From Globodera rostochiensis (lineage: Eukaryota > Nematoda > Chromadorea > Rhabditida > Heteroderidae), in assembly GCA_018350325.1 (NCBI GenBank), contig JAEVLN010000014.1:2360514-2424513 (forward strand): a stretch of 64,000 nt of DNA, in the 5' to 3' direction. Shown here in pieces: positions 1-11,285 of this stretch. The notes beneath the pieces were generated by a model. The model made no database searches and was not told where the DNA came from. It worked only from the letters and a program-made list of their open reading frames with translations. Position 1 is the first letter of the stretch. Every line of letters starts with the position of its first letter. A program made the position numbers and the translations under genes.

Positions 1-2024
1 AAGCACATATTTTTGGAGAAAATTGGTGCCAGAAGACGAACGAATAAAAACTTTAAAATTACAATTCTTTTGCCAAAAGTGTGAAGGCATCAATGATCGT
101 ACTTTTCGCTGGACTTATACAACTGCATTAGTGGCCAAATTGCCTTTTTTCTGTACGTAAAAGGCCATGTGAGGAGCCATCCTGAATTTTGACTTGCATT
201 GCATTGCCCAAAAGAGGGATTAAAAAGGGGTTTTCATAGCACAGAGAATGAAAGTGCCGGGGAATACCCCCTCCCCGCCATCCCCGCATTTTCCCCGAGC
301 GAATTTAATCTCCCCGAAAGTCCATTCCGGCCAATTGCCTTTTTGAAATCCAATTGATTGAAGCGAAAATTCAAAAAAGGAAGTCAATGGGATGGAGTAA
401 AATGCCCTGGGCATATGCAAAGTTTGAAGAAGGCAATTGAATAATAATGCCCTGGGCAAAACATTTGCCCTCTCCCTCAAATCTTTTACTTTTATTTTCG
501 TTAAATTCCCAATCAAATTGATAAGTTCGGAGGTTTGAATGTTCAACAATTTATTCGGAATTGGATCACTTCAGCTGATCTTTTTATTCATTCTCAACAT
601 TTTCGCAAAATGCGTTGGATTTATTTTGAATTCGCCGCCCCTCCCCCGCATTTTGCTTTGTTTCCATTTAAATTGTACATTTATTTTGGTCTTTTATTAT
701 ATTAGCCTTTGGGTGTTTTTTCATTTCGAAGCGGATTGTGCAAAATCAAAAAGAAAAGCGCCGAGGGGGGGGGGGAAGATTGAGTGGACCCGATCACATC
801 CCCCGAGGCGAAAGCCCAGAGGGGGGAAATGATCCTCCGATCACTTCCCTCTTGTCATTCCCAATTTTCCTCTTTTTTTCAACAAAATTAAAATTTTTGT
901 AACAAGAATAAGCGAAGCACTTAGAAAACCCGGTCTATTGAGTCTTCGAATTTTTTTGCGGGATAGGAAAATGGAAAATACCAAATTCGCGGGAATCGTC
1001 CCCCCCCCCCCTGTCCAGCCATCCCAACATTCTTTCGGCTGCTGTGTCCATCACTCCGCCCCGCCGATTCCCCCCCCCCGCCGCCCCCCTCCCCGCCGCC
1101 CCCCGCCATTCTCCCAATTTACATCCATCGAAATTCCATCAATTTTTACGAAATAATTTTTTGAGTAAAGAAATATGTCGTCAAATTTCCAGTTTTCGTC
1201 CAAATTCATGCAAATCCCCGTGAGTTGGTTGGTTTGCTCCGCCGTCGCCTCTGTCCCAATTTCCATTTACTCCGTCCGTCCGACGGTTTCTGCGACAAAC
1301 AAATTGAAATTGCCGCGTTATATAAAAACACATTTTCATTGGCTGTTGCCCCCCCCCCGCCGCCGGCGTTACCGCCCGATCACTTCCCCCCCCCCCCTTT
1401 TTTTCTTTGTTATTTTTGTTTTTGCCTCCGCTTCTTCGCTTCCCGCCGCCGCCGTTGTCGCCCTTCCGCTAAATTTCGTATTGCCCAATCGAATTAACTA
1501 ACGACGTCCCCTGCGGTGGTCCTTTATCAGCCCCCCCCCCAACAGCCCCCCAAGCATTTGCCTCCAATTTCCAACGTTTGTTTTGTTTCATATTTTTATT
1601 ATTATTAGCTTTTATCGTTTTGTCACTGGCAGACGGCCGGGGGGGAGGGGGGGGGGGAGGAGGGGATGTTCCGTCGTAATATTAAAAATACTGCAAAGAT
1701 TTTTGGATTCGGACGAGAGGAAAAACGATGGGGGGGGGGGGGGGGGGAAGTCCATTGCAACCTCCCCCCTCCCCCCCCCCCCCCCCTCCCCCCCCCCCTC
1801 CCCCCCCCAGTCCCCAATCATCCCCCCCCCTCATTCATTCACTGACTGCTGTCGTCGTCTCGAATCCAGTGGGTGTGGGTGGATCGACTTCACTCACATC
1901 CCATCGAAAATATTTTATTTTTTTTGAAAGCAAACTGACTGATTGAAGGGGGAGGCGAAATGGACGATGACGACGAGACGAAAACAGCCCCTGGGGGTGG
2001 GGGGGGGGGAAGACAACCAAAAAC

Positions 2025-2025
2025 T

Positions 2026-2063
<38 letters not shown>

Positions 2064-2104
2064 GGAAAGAGAGAGAGAGAGGGAGAGAGAGAGAAAAGAG
2101 AGTG
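2025..2104. repeat. GA-rich microsatellite
   Basis: About 80 bp of near-pure GA dinucleotide with a few GG and AA interruptions, immediately downstream of a poly-G tract. It gives runs of Arg-Glu in two frames, which are not real proteins. Confidence 0.95.
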
Positions 2105-3626
2105 ATTCAGATGAAGGAATTGGGGGGATTTTGCTTCTTTTTTGGGGCGTTGAAAGGAAACTTTCGTTTCAACAAATGTTTTGAATGTAGCGGTGAGGTG
2201 CGACAGCCAGACATCAAATAAAAATAATCATTTTTACTGGTGGCTTCGACATAAAGGAATTTTATTGCGCCAAATGGCGGAGAGAACAGAAACATTTTGG
2301 GAATAAACCTGAATTGTTCTTCCATCAAACAAGACGACGTAATTTATTTTATAATCAATCCACCAAAAATCCAAAATCACCAAATCTCCCCCCCCCCCCC
2401 CTCCTGCCATTACATGGCCAATATATGTAGAGGAGGAGCACAATCCCTTAATCCCCGCCGATGTTTATTGCCCACAGTGTCTGTGTTCTGTCCACTCTCC
2501 CGCCGCCGCTGCTGCTGAAATCCGAAAATCCGCCCCCCCCCCTTAACTTCCATTCAGCCGCCAATACATATTTATGGCGAGGGGAATTTGGCCAAATATC
2601 CCCCCCCCCCTGGGGGGATTTGATTTGAACAAACAGCGCGTGCACGGATATTTTCGTTTTCCGATACGCTTATGGAAGACGAAATCCTTTGAAATATACG
2701 CAAATTCTTTGTCGCTAATTCTCCCCCGTAACTCGGCTGCTCACAAATCAGAACATTTTCCTGAAAGTTCCCCCCCCCCCCTATTCTCCACCGGCTGAGG
2801 CGTTCCGTCCGGTCCCTTACGTAACGGCGTCCCCCCCCCCCGTCCCCGTCCGGCCGTCGTCCGTCCGGTTTGTTCAGTCCATTGCCCATTGTTTGTGCCC
2901 CTTCCATTCATTCGCCCAAAGCCACTTCCCCTCCCCCCCCCCCCCCCCCATTCATCATCCCGACCATCCATCCGTTTTGTGTTTGCGATTGTTCGTCCGC
3001 CGTCTGTTTGAGTTTTGTTTGTTGGTTTGTTTGTCTGTTTATTTATTATCTTGTTTACACCCCCCCCGGGCCCCCTCAAATTCCTTTGTCCACTCGCCAC
3101 GTAGAAGTTGATCTGTTCTCTTCTTCTCTCTGCTAAAGAATAAATGAATGGATGGAATAATGATAAGTTGTGTGATTTGTGGGGGGGTTGGGTCTTTTGA
3201 CGGAATTTGTCTTTTAGTGGGGGGGAGGGGGGGTTAGTGAGGGAGGGGGGGGGGGCTAAAGGGGAACTGGTTGAGGAGAGAGAGAGAAAGCGAAGGGCCA
3301 CCAAAGAAAGGGCCGGTCGGCCGGGGAGAGGAGATGGGGGGGGGGGGGGATGGGTTAAATGAATGGACACTCTCTGAACACGACCAACCACCACCCACAA
3401 CATGCTCTAATGTAATTGTGCATTGTCCCAGTACAGTCTTGAGGAAGTTTATGTACCACACAACCACTCGATGATTTTTTAAATCAGTGGTGACCAAACT
3501 ATACACTTTAATTGAAGCTTTAAACAATTAGTTTTCTCTTTAAGCTTACGCATGAATTGGCAAAATGCCAGCAAACATTGAGTTATCTCATTTGTACATT
3601 TGTTGTTTTTACTTCAGTCAACATCA

Positions 3627-3653
3627 TTTTGTTTTGTTTTGTTTTGTTTTGTT
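3627..3653. repeat. Short GTTTT pentanucleotide repeat
   Basis: Five tandem copies of GTTTT in a T-rich stretch that follows the AT-rich intergenic segment. No gene context is visible. Confidence 0.85.
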
Positions 3654-3772
3654 TATTGCTAACACTTTATTGTTTTTTCTTTTTATTTTATATCGATGCT
3701 TTCAACCGCCTCTCATTTACTCCCTCCTTCCACTCCCTCCTTCCCTCAACACTCTCTCTCTTCTTCTATGTT

Positions 3773-4093
3773 TCACTAATTCTTTTTTGCTTAAACTCTT
3801 CCTTCTCTCTCTGTTTCACTAATTTCTTTTTTGCTTAAACTCTTCCTTCTCTCTCTGTTTCACTAATTTCTTTTTTGCTTAAACTCTTCCTTCTCTCTCT
3901 GTTTCACTAATTTCTTTTTTGCTTAAACTCTTCCTTCTCTCTCTGTTTCACTAATTTCTTTTTTGCTTAAACTCTTCCTTCTCTCTCTGTTTCACTAATT
4001 TCTTTTTTGCTTAAACTCTTCCTTCTCTCTCTGTTTCACTAATTTCTTTTTTGCTTAAACTCTTCCTTCTCTCTCTGTTTCACTAATTTCTTC
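3773..4093. repeat. 44-bp tandem repeat (minisatellite), about 7 copies
   Basis: A pyrimidine-rich unit containing GCTTAAACTC recurs at exactly 44-bp spacing (3789, 3833, 3877, 3921, 3965, 4009, 4053). Copies are virtually identical, so the array is recent or homogenised. A diverged partial unit precedes it near 3740-3780, and a broken unit ends it at about 4093. No ORF runs through it on the plus strand because the period is not a multiple of three. Confidence 0.95.
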
Positions 4094-7000
4094 TCTCTTT
4101 TCCCTTCCGACAAATTTCCGTTTTCTCCCATCCGTCCGTCCGGTCTATCAAAAGCCCTCCAACTCTCTCCTCCACCGCATTTCCTTCTCTTTCCCCCATT
4201 ATTTCTCTCTCCACTTACAACTCGTAAAAAGGCATTCCGCGCAAATATTTGCAAACTCACGCCCCCCCCCCTTTTCTGAAGAGAGTTTTTTTGCTCTCAT
4301 CGCCACTCGCTCACTTTATTATTATCATCCCCCCCCCCCCCTCCCCCTCTCTTTTTGAGGGTGGCTGAATGAAAAGCTTGGAGGGGGAATTGGGGGGGGG
4401 GGGGGGGGACAGAAGATAAAAGGGAGGGGGGGACACTCACTGGTGGTGGTTGGGTTTGCACAAATTGGTGGACGAATGGAGTGGGCGGGGGGATTGAGGG
4501 GGGGGGGGGGGGGGGGGGGGGGGAGGGGGGGGGGGGGGGGTGTTTTTACGTTTTACGTTATGCGGTCATTCATCCCATTCTCGACAGCAGAAAATGGTTG
4601 GGGTGGAGAGGCAACGAACTGTACAAATCAGCAGCAGGTGGGTGAAGGAAGGCGACGGCCGGCCAGTCCAGAAACAACAAACCCGCGTCGTCGTCGTCAT
4701 CCACCCACATAAGGGGAAGGCTATGGATTCCTCAGGCAATATTTGATGATTTACCCTCCCCTCCCCGGGGGGTAACTCCACGCTTACCCCCGGGCATATT
4801 TTAATCGAATTAATATGTAGGTAAATCATTTCATAAACATCGATTGGAATATTTTTGTCCTAATTAGTAATAATTAGTCGTCACCCCCCCCCCCCCCACA
4901 GTCTTTTCCCCCCCCCCACAGTCTTTCCTTATCCCCCCCCCCCATTTTCCCTCATTTGTTTTTCCCATTTCGACTTTTCCCTTGACCCATACCAAATGAT
5001 ATGTGGGGGTACCTTGTTGCCCATTTTATTTCAATTTCTGATGAAAAACAATTTCGAAAGTGAAATTGTCAACAGAGACATTCTCCCCCCCCCCGGGGCC
5101 CCGTTGTTCGTTCGGATCTTTAATCATTTGCAAATCGATTAACTTATGAACCGTCTCCCCGACATCCATACCAAAAGCCCTTTGTGCCGGACAATTTTGT
5201 CCCTAACAAAAAATGCCAATTTCGAACACATGCTTATTCCGAAATGGCTTTTGTGTCGATTTCCTCCGCGCCAAACTCTCCCCCCCCCCCTTCCGTTTAT
5301 CTGACAATTTTATGGTTTTGTGGAACAAAAATTGGTTGAGAATGTCAAAAACGTGGGCCCGGGGGGGGGTATCCTTCGGATGCATTGCCTAAGGCAAAAA
5401 GGAGAAATGAATTTAATTAAATTTGTGTCCTTCCCGGCAAAAACTGTCAATGGCACGGAATTTAATTCAATTCGAATTATATTTTTCAGGGTCCCCCGTG
5501 GCGACAACCTCAAAACCCGACTCATTCCCTCCATTCAAAACGTTTCGCAAATATTAACACCCCCCCCCCCCCTCCGTCCATATTTTTACCGCCACCGTTT
5601 TGCTACTTTTATGCCATCGTAATAAATTTTGCTCGAGGGGACAAACAATTTTCTGTGGTAAAACAAAAAAAGGTTTTTCGGGGGTAGGGGGGAGGAGGAG
5701 GCTTAACATCTCTCCCATCCAATTCAACCCACTCATTCTTACCCAACTCCCCCCCCCCCCCCACCGTTTCAATTGTAATTATTTGGGGGGGGGGGGGGGT
5801 TTTGGTTTTCAAAATTAAATTGTCTTTTCATCGTCGGGGGAAAAGATAGCAGCAAGAAAGCATCCATCCCTTCGGGCGGGGAATTGAAATGTGCGGAGCA
5901 ATTAAAAGCGGAGCGCAGTTGTTGATTGGCGTTGATAAAGGAGTGGAAATGGACGGACTTTGGACAACTACAAAAATGAGTCCGAAATTGGGGGATTCGA
6001 TAGGCATTTTCGCATTTCCCCTCACCCTCTTTCTCTGCCACCGTTTGGTTCTCCCAATTTCCCATTGTATTTCCCGCTTTATGGGGACAGACTGAACAAT
6101 TTCTTGGCCAAATGCCAACAAAAAATGAAAGTCCAAAGCTCGAGACCGTATTGACAAAGAAACCCGCTTAAAAGTTTCGCGAGTCAAGAATCAAAATTAG
6201 GCCTTCGCGTCATTAGTGTCAGCACCAAATTCCTTTTTTGTATCTTTTTGAAAAATTTCGAAACTAAAACGAATGGTCCTTTCGCGCAAATTTTTGACGA
6301 ATGGAAAGATCGAAATGGCGAATTTGGTGATTTATGACGATGGGTGAGAGAGTTCATTCCAGACCCTTCCCCAAATTTCACTGTTTCAATCTTTCGCATG
6401 ATCTTCTTAGAATTGACATTTTTGGAGATGGAGGAACGATCAAATTGTTCACAAATTCTTTAAATCGACTTCTTTTGCCCCCTCTTCGCGTTCAAATCCA
6501 GTCAATTCCCCTCGGGGGAAGGAAGCTGCTTCCCATTTCATTTTCATCCTTTTTCGCGCTTCTTCTGAAAGGAAATTTTAGAGAGGATTTGATTGGGATG
6601 GGGAAGGGGACACAAACTTGTTTTTGGAGAGTAAACAAATTGGATGAAATCGCGCAAAGGGAGGGGGGGGGGGGGGGGGAACCCCCCCCCCCCCCCCCCT
6701 CCCCCCTCCCCTCGGGGGATCGCCCAACATCGTCTGAACATCCCTTCCAAAGGATCATTTTCTTCAAATCGCATCTCTCCAACAGCTAAACAAATGTCCA
6801 TTTCAAAATGACCTCTCCTCTCGTTCGCAGCATGTGTATTCTTAATTTATTAATCATTGCCACCGCACAATTTATTATGACAAAATCAATCCCCCCCCAG
6901 GGGAAGTCAATTTGCTTAATTAATTTCACTATAACTAACATAAAATGGCGCTCGTTGGTCCCTTCCCCCCCCACCGATTTATAAAAATAAACTACGAATT

Positions 7001-10000
7001 AGTTTTGCATTCTCTGCTGACCAATTAATTACTCTCCATCTTTTCCCGACATTCCGCGCTCTCTCTCTGCTTCACTATTTCTATACAAATTCGTTCAAAA
7101 TTTACCAATTTAATTTAATTTCCCACCCATCAAAGTGCGCACACCAAAACCAATTTTGCCCCCCCCCCCGCCCTCCCCGACTTTCCCTTTCGCGTTCAAT
7201 TCAAAAATGGTTTCGCCGTTCTCCAGAAATGATTGAATGAATGAATTGAAAGAAAGCAAAGAAAATTATTTATGTTTTAGAAAATTCAAAAATAAATTTG
7301 TTATCGATTAGTCAATTTTCGCGTTCGTTGGGTTTTTTCCAAAATGATTTTCTATCAACAAATGTTTGGTGGGCGAATAAATAAATACAAGCAAAGCAAA
7401 GCAAAACAAACAAAAAAAACGGATCCCGAATTTGCCCGGTCATTTTGTTGGGGCGGAAATTCCATCCCGCCACGCTCACCACTTTTTTTCGACACTGCAA
7501 AGTTTTTGGTGGGGCCGACACTTTTGATTTATTACTTTTTGGATGGCGAAGGCTTTTGGGGGGGGGGGGAAGGAATGGAGCGAAGTTTAATTTCACGACA
7601 ATTGGCCCTCCAACTTCGAGAATGGGTTGGTTGGTTTTGGCTGTTTGAGTGAGGGGGCTTTGGGGATAGAAAAAGCATATTCGAAATTCCGGCGCCATTC
7701 CCTTTGGCAATGTCCAAAAAGTGCCACTGCCCAACTTTAAAATCTATTTTCGGGTCGGTTTGGCCAATGGCCAATGAATCGTTTTGGCCATTCTCTTTGT
7801 TTCCAATCAATGTCCAATCGATGTTCGTTTTTACTGTAAAGCATTGTGTTAGTTTCACTACTTCACTCTCTGCAAAGTTCGCCTTTTAGTAACCATTCCC
7901 CCCCCCCCCATTTTTATCGTTGCGGGAATGATCGCGCAAATGAATGAATGAATGAATGGTCGAAAAGTGCAAAAGCGAAGAGAAAAAGGAGGGAGGAGGA
8001 GGAAATCAACACGACACGACGACTAACACCACACATAGTGCAGTGGTGGGGGACAACCCCCCGGGGGGGGGGGCGTGAGTCGCATATTCGCGGAGGGGGG
8101 GGGGGCGGGGGGGGCTTCTCTCTTTTTCTCCTCAAATTGCTTCTCCTCGGGCGAAAATGAATTAAATCAGCGAGTAATTCGTTGCTTGGGGACGAAGGGA
8201 TGCAGAGTTATGCAGGGGGTGGGGGGGGGGGGGGAGCCGATTCGCTGAAATTAACTTTTCGCGCTGCCAGCAAAAGATGGACGACTTTGACGATAAAGTT
8301 GGAAGAGTTTGGGGGGAGGATGGATGATGAATAATAGGAAGAGCAGGGATGAGACTTTTTTGCGATGTTTATGAAAACTTTGCGCTACGAATACGAAGAA
8401 CTGGTTGAATGTGCACACAAATTCGTGGAAGGGAGGGGGAGGAATTCGTAGTTTGGGGGAGGGGGGGGGGGAGGAAGAAGCACCCCCGAGGGGAACAGTG
8501 ATTCACATTGATCATTGAATCACATTATTCAGAGGAGGGCATCACACCGAGTGAGTGTGAGTTGAACAGAATGGTTTTGCCCACCTTCGCAAGAGTTTGC
8601 CTATGTGTACCGCCCATCCGAATTTCCCCAACAAAATCCAATCGTTCCATGTCAATTCGCCCTAAACGGTGGGGCCTCGGGCAATGTCTCTCAAATTATG
8701 CTTCAAGCAAATGCCATCCGCTCATTCTGTACAAAACCCAAGCCAAATCCTCATCCCTCTCCTATCAAATTTATTCATTTCTTCACTGCCTATTTTGACA
8801 TTGAATTTGCTTGCGCACAACCAAAACTGCCCAAAAAACTTTCCAAATGTAATTAATTTTGTTTGCTACAAAGCGGATCCCCCCCCCTCCTTCTCCCCCC
8901 CCCCCTTGTGACTTGCCCCCCCCTTCCCCTTCCGCTCCGATTGCCCCCTTTGGAGCTGTTTAATGGTTTTGTAGCAGTGCTTTTCGGGGATTGGAGAGGG
9001 GGGGGGGTCTGTTCTCCCCCCCCTCTTTTCCCCCTCCCGTCCCGTCCTGTCTCGGCGGTTCCGCTAACTTCCCTCCCATCCATTCAATCATATATTCATT
9101 CTTCTTGACGCCATTTTTTCGTTCTTTCGGATAATTCGATCTGGATTGGCGCAAATTTAGAGTTGGGAGAGAGTAAACCGCTTTTTCTCCCTCCAAATTA
9201 ATTCGTTTCTCCCTCCCCCCATTTAAACAAACCATCATCCAAAAGTTTCGTCCGCAATTCTTTCATTAATTTCTTTTTCTTCGTACATTATCAACTTTAA
9301 AAATAAGTTCTTCCAATCTCTTTGCCGGCCATCCGTAATTCCAGTTGAGACCGATGAACAGGTTTCAACATCGCCTCAGTCAGCAAAGCCAATGTGTGCA
9401 AAAAATAATCAAATTGTTGAGCGAATTTTTCGCGCAACGATCTCTGACAGTGGTGCCCGGAGGCAATTTAACGCCCCCCCCCTCCCCTCCCCCTCATCCC
9501 GCATAAATCCAATCGAATTGCTTTGCTGTCATTTGAATGATCTGAACAATTCTCCACCACCCCACGCCGCCATTGAGCCCCACCAGGCATTTGCTGCTGT
9601 TGGAATTGCTTCTCCTCCCCTTCGGCGACGTGACGGGGTCCGTTCCTCCCCCCGTCCCCTGGAACCATCTCCCCCCCCCCCCGCCCCCACACCGGTCCCC
9701 CCCCCCTCCCATCGTTTGTTGTTGTCCCTTCCATCCTCCTCCAATTTGTCTGTTTTGTTGCATCAAAATTCGCAATAATTCTCCCTATGGACGAGCTTTT
9801 CAGTTCTACCGACGTGCAATTGCCCCTCTCCCCCCCCCCCCCCGCCGTACCGTCCCCCTTTTTTGCGCGCACAATTTTGGGAAGGACAAATGGACGCGGG
9901 GCGGGGGGAATGTTTCTGTGTGGCGCAATAAATCAGCACAAAAATTTCTGTTAAAATTTTTGTTTTATACGTTCCTTCTCAGAAAAGAAGAAAAAAATTA

Positions 10001-10008
10001 AAAAGAAA
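4094..10008. other. Intergenic, poly-G/poly-C rich, no supported gene
   Basis: No recognisable protein or RNA gene. It contains the longest G tract of the window (about 4498-4540, broken by single A residues), several C tracts of 10-18 nt (near 4880, 5560, 5750, 6680, 9840) and GC-skewed blocks that flip between strands. Candidate ORFs such as the one ending near 6187 on the minus strand have no domain I recognise and overlap equally long ORFs on the other strand. Confidence 0.6.
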
Positions 10009-10016
10009 GTGATCAG

Positions 10017-10430
10017 TAGGGCTGCTACTTTTAGTTATTTACTAAATAGTGACGAAACTATTTTGGCAAAAAATGGCTTTTCGTCACTATTTTCGCCACT
10101 ATTTTGGCATTTTTTGAAAATTTTTTTAAATAAAAAATGCAATAAAATTTGAATTTTTCTTGCCAATTAATTTTTTATAAAAAAACAATAAAATTCGAAT
10201 TTTTTCTTCATAGAATTTCGTGACTTTTTAGGCGCAATGTAGCAGCCCTACTGATTAATAATTTTACCATGTAAAAAACATAAAACATAAATTTATTATT
10301 ATTATTTTTACACACATTTTTTCATCACTATTTTGCTTATGAACCCGGCCGGATTTTGACCACTATTTTGGCACTTTTTCGCCATTATTTTAGTTTTAGA
10401 GATTTTTCTTAACTAAAAGTAGCAGCCCTA
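10017..10430. mobile_element. hAT-like MITE (414 bp)
   Basis: The ends form a 21-bp inverted repeat, TAGGGCTGCTACTTTTAGTT at the left and its complement at the right. The flanks give an 8-bp target duplication with one mismatch (GTGATCAG / GTAATCAG). An 8-bp duplication and a TAGGG-type terminus fit non-autonomous hAT elements. The inside has no ORF, is AT rich and repeats the motif CACTATTTTGGC several times. A further copy of the right-hand terminus (AGCAGCCCTACTGATTA) lies inside at about 10241-10257, so this may be a nested or composite element. Confidence 0.8.
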
Positions 10431-10438
10431 GTAATCAG

Positions 10439-11285
10439 AAATAAACTTTGTTTTCCATTGGCATAAAGAGCATTAAATATTTGTTTTTAATTTGAATTTG
10501 TCATGGACATAATGCCAACAATTGCAACAAAAAAAAAATTGTAACTTTTTGCCTATTTTTTTAAGCCTGTTCTTCAATTTGTTTGTTGTGGCGAGTCCGA
10601 CGCCTTTTCTTGTGAATTTATGTAAATATTTTTATTCAATAAATTGAATACGTAATTATGCCTTAAAAACAAAATTTATTATTGTATCATTTTTTCGATT
10701 TTATTGACATTTTTGTTTAAATTGAATTTATCGAATATGACCCAGAAGAGCTCTCTGCCCATTGACTAATAATTACCAAGGCATTTAACGACGGGGGAGT
10801 GGGGGTAGCCCTGACATTTCCTTCAAGTGATTGCCCCAATCACCCCAGTTTAATTCACTGCAATTTTAACCGACAAAATGCAAAATCACAATGCCATCGC
10901 CTCCCCCCCCCCCCATCCATCCGTGTCGTTCCCCTCCGCCCCCTTCAAATTTCGCCACAAATTTAATTCTTCACTCCATTACATACATACTAATAACCAA
11001 TTCCATCCCCCGTCCCCCCCCCCTCCCCCATTTATTCATTCATTCGCCAATTTCATTGATTTTTGTAAAATTTCAAAAAAATTCTCAGAATATGTTGACA
11101 ATCGTAAAGGAGCAGCACGGAGAAGAGAAAAGAGGCCAACATTATCATCAGCAACATTTTGCTGCTCGTCCATCTTAACCGTCAAAATTGCATACATCCC
11201 AAATTCGTCCTATTGCTGCAATTCGAATTCTAAACACGCCCAATCACATCATTACCTCATCACACATTCGTCCCCGTTCAAAGCA
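10439..11285. other. AT-rich intergenic, likely 5' flank of the zinc-finger gene
   Basis: AT-rich to about 10760, then C-rich tracts near 10900 and 11010. An open frame runs from about 10878 in frame with the proposed first exon of the zinc-finger gene. Its first part is low-complexity Pro/His/Ser, so I treat it as untranslated or uncertain. Confidence 0.5.

Larger units (their letters stand above)
1..3772. other. Intergenic, homopolymer-rich, no supported gene
   Basis: No ORF here shows a recognisable domain, normal codon composition or a conserved frame across candidate splice sites. The longer ORFs are proline/glycine strings produced by poly-C or poly-G tracts, for example around 1730-1810 and 2920-2950. 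The stretch also holds a GA microsatellite and a short GTTTT repeat, listed separately. Exons of a gene with most of its coding sequence outside the window cannot be excluded. Confidence 0.6.

Noticed and set aside
2741..3403. 220-codon minus-strand ORF
   Set aside because: Composition set by poly-C/poly-G tracts and a purine-rich block; no recognisable motif.
6430..6510. Possible tRNA (GTTCAAATCC-like arm)
   Set aside because: No matching acceptor stem or anticodon arm at proper distances.
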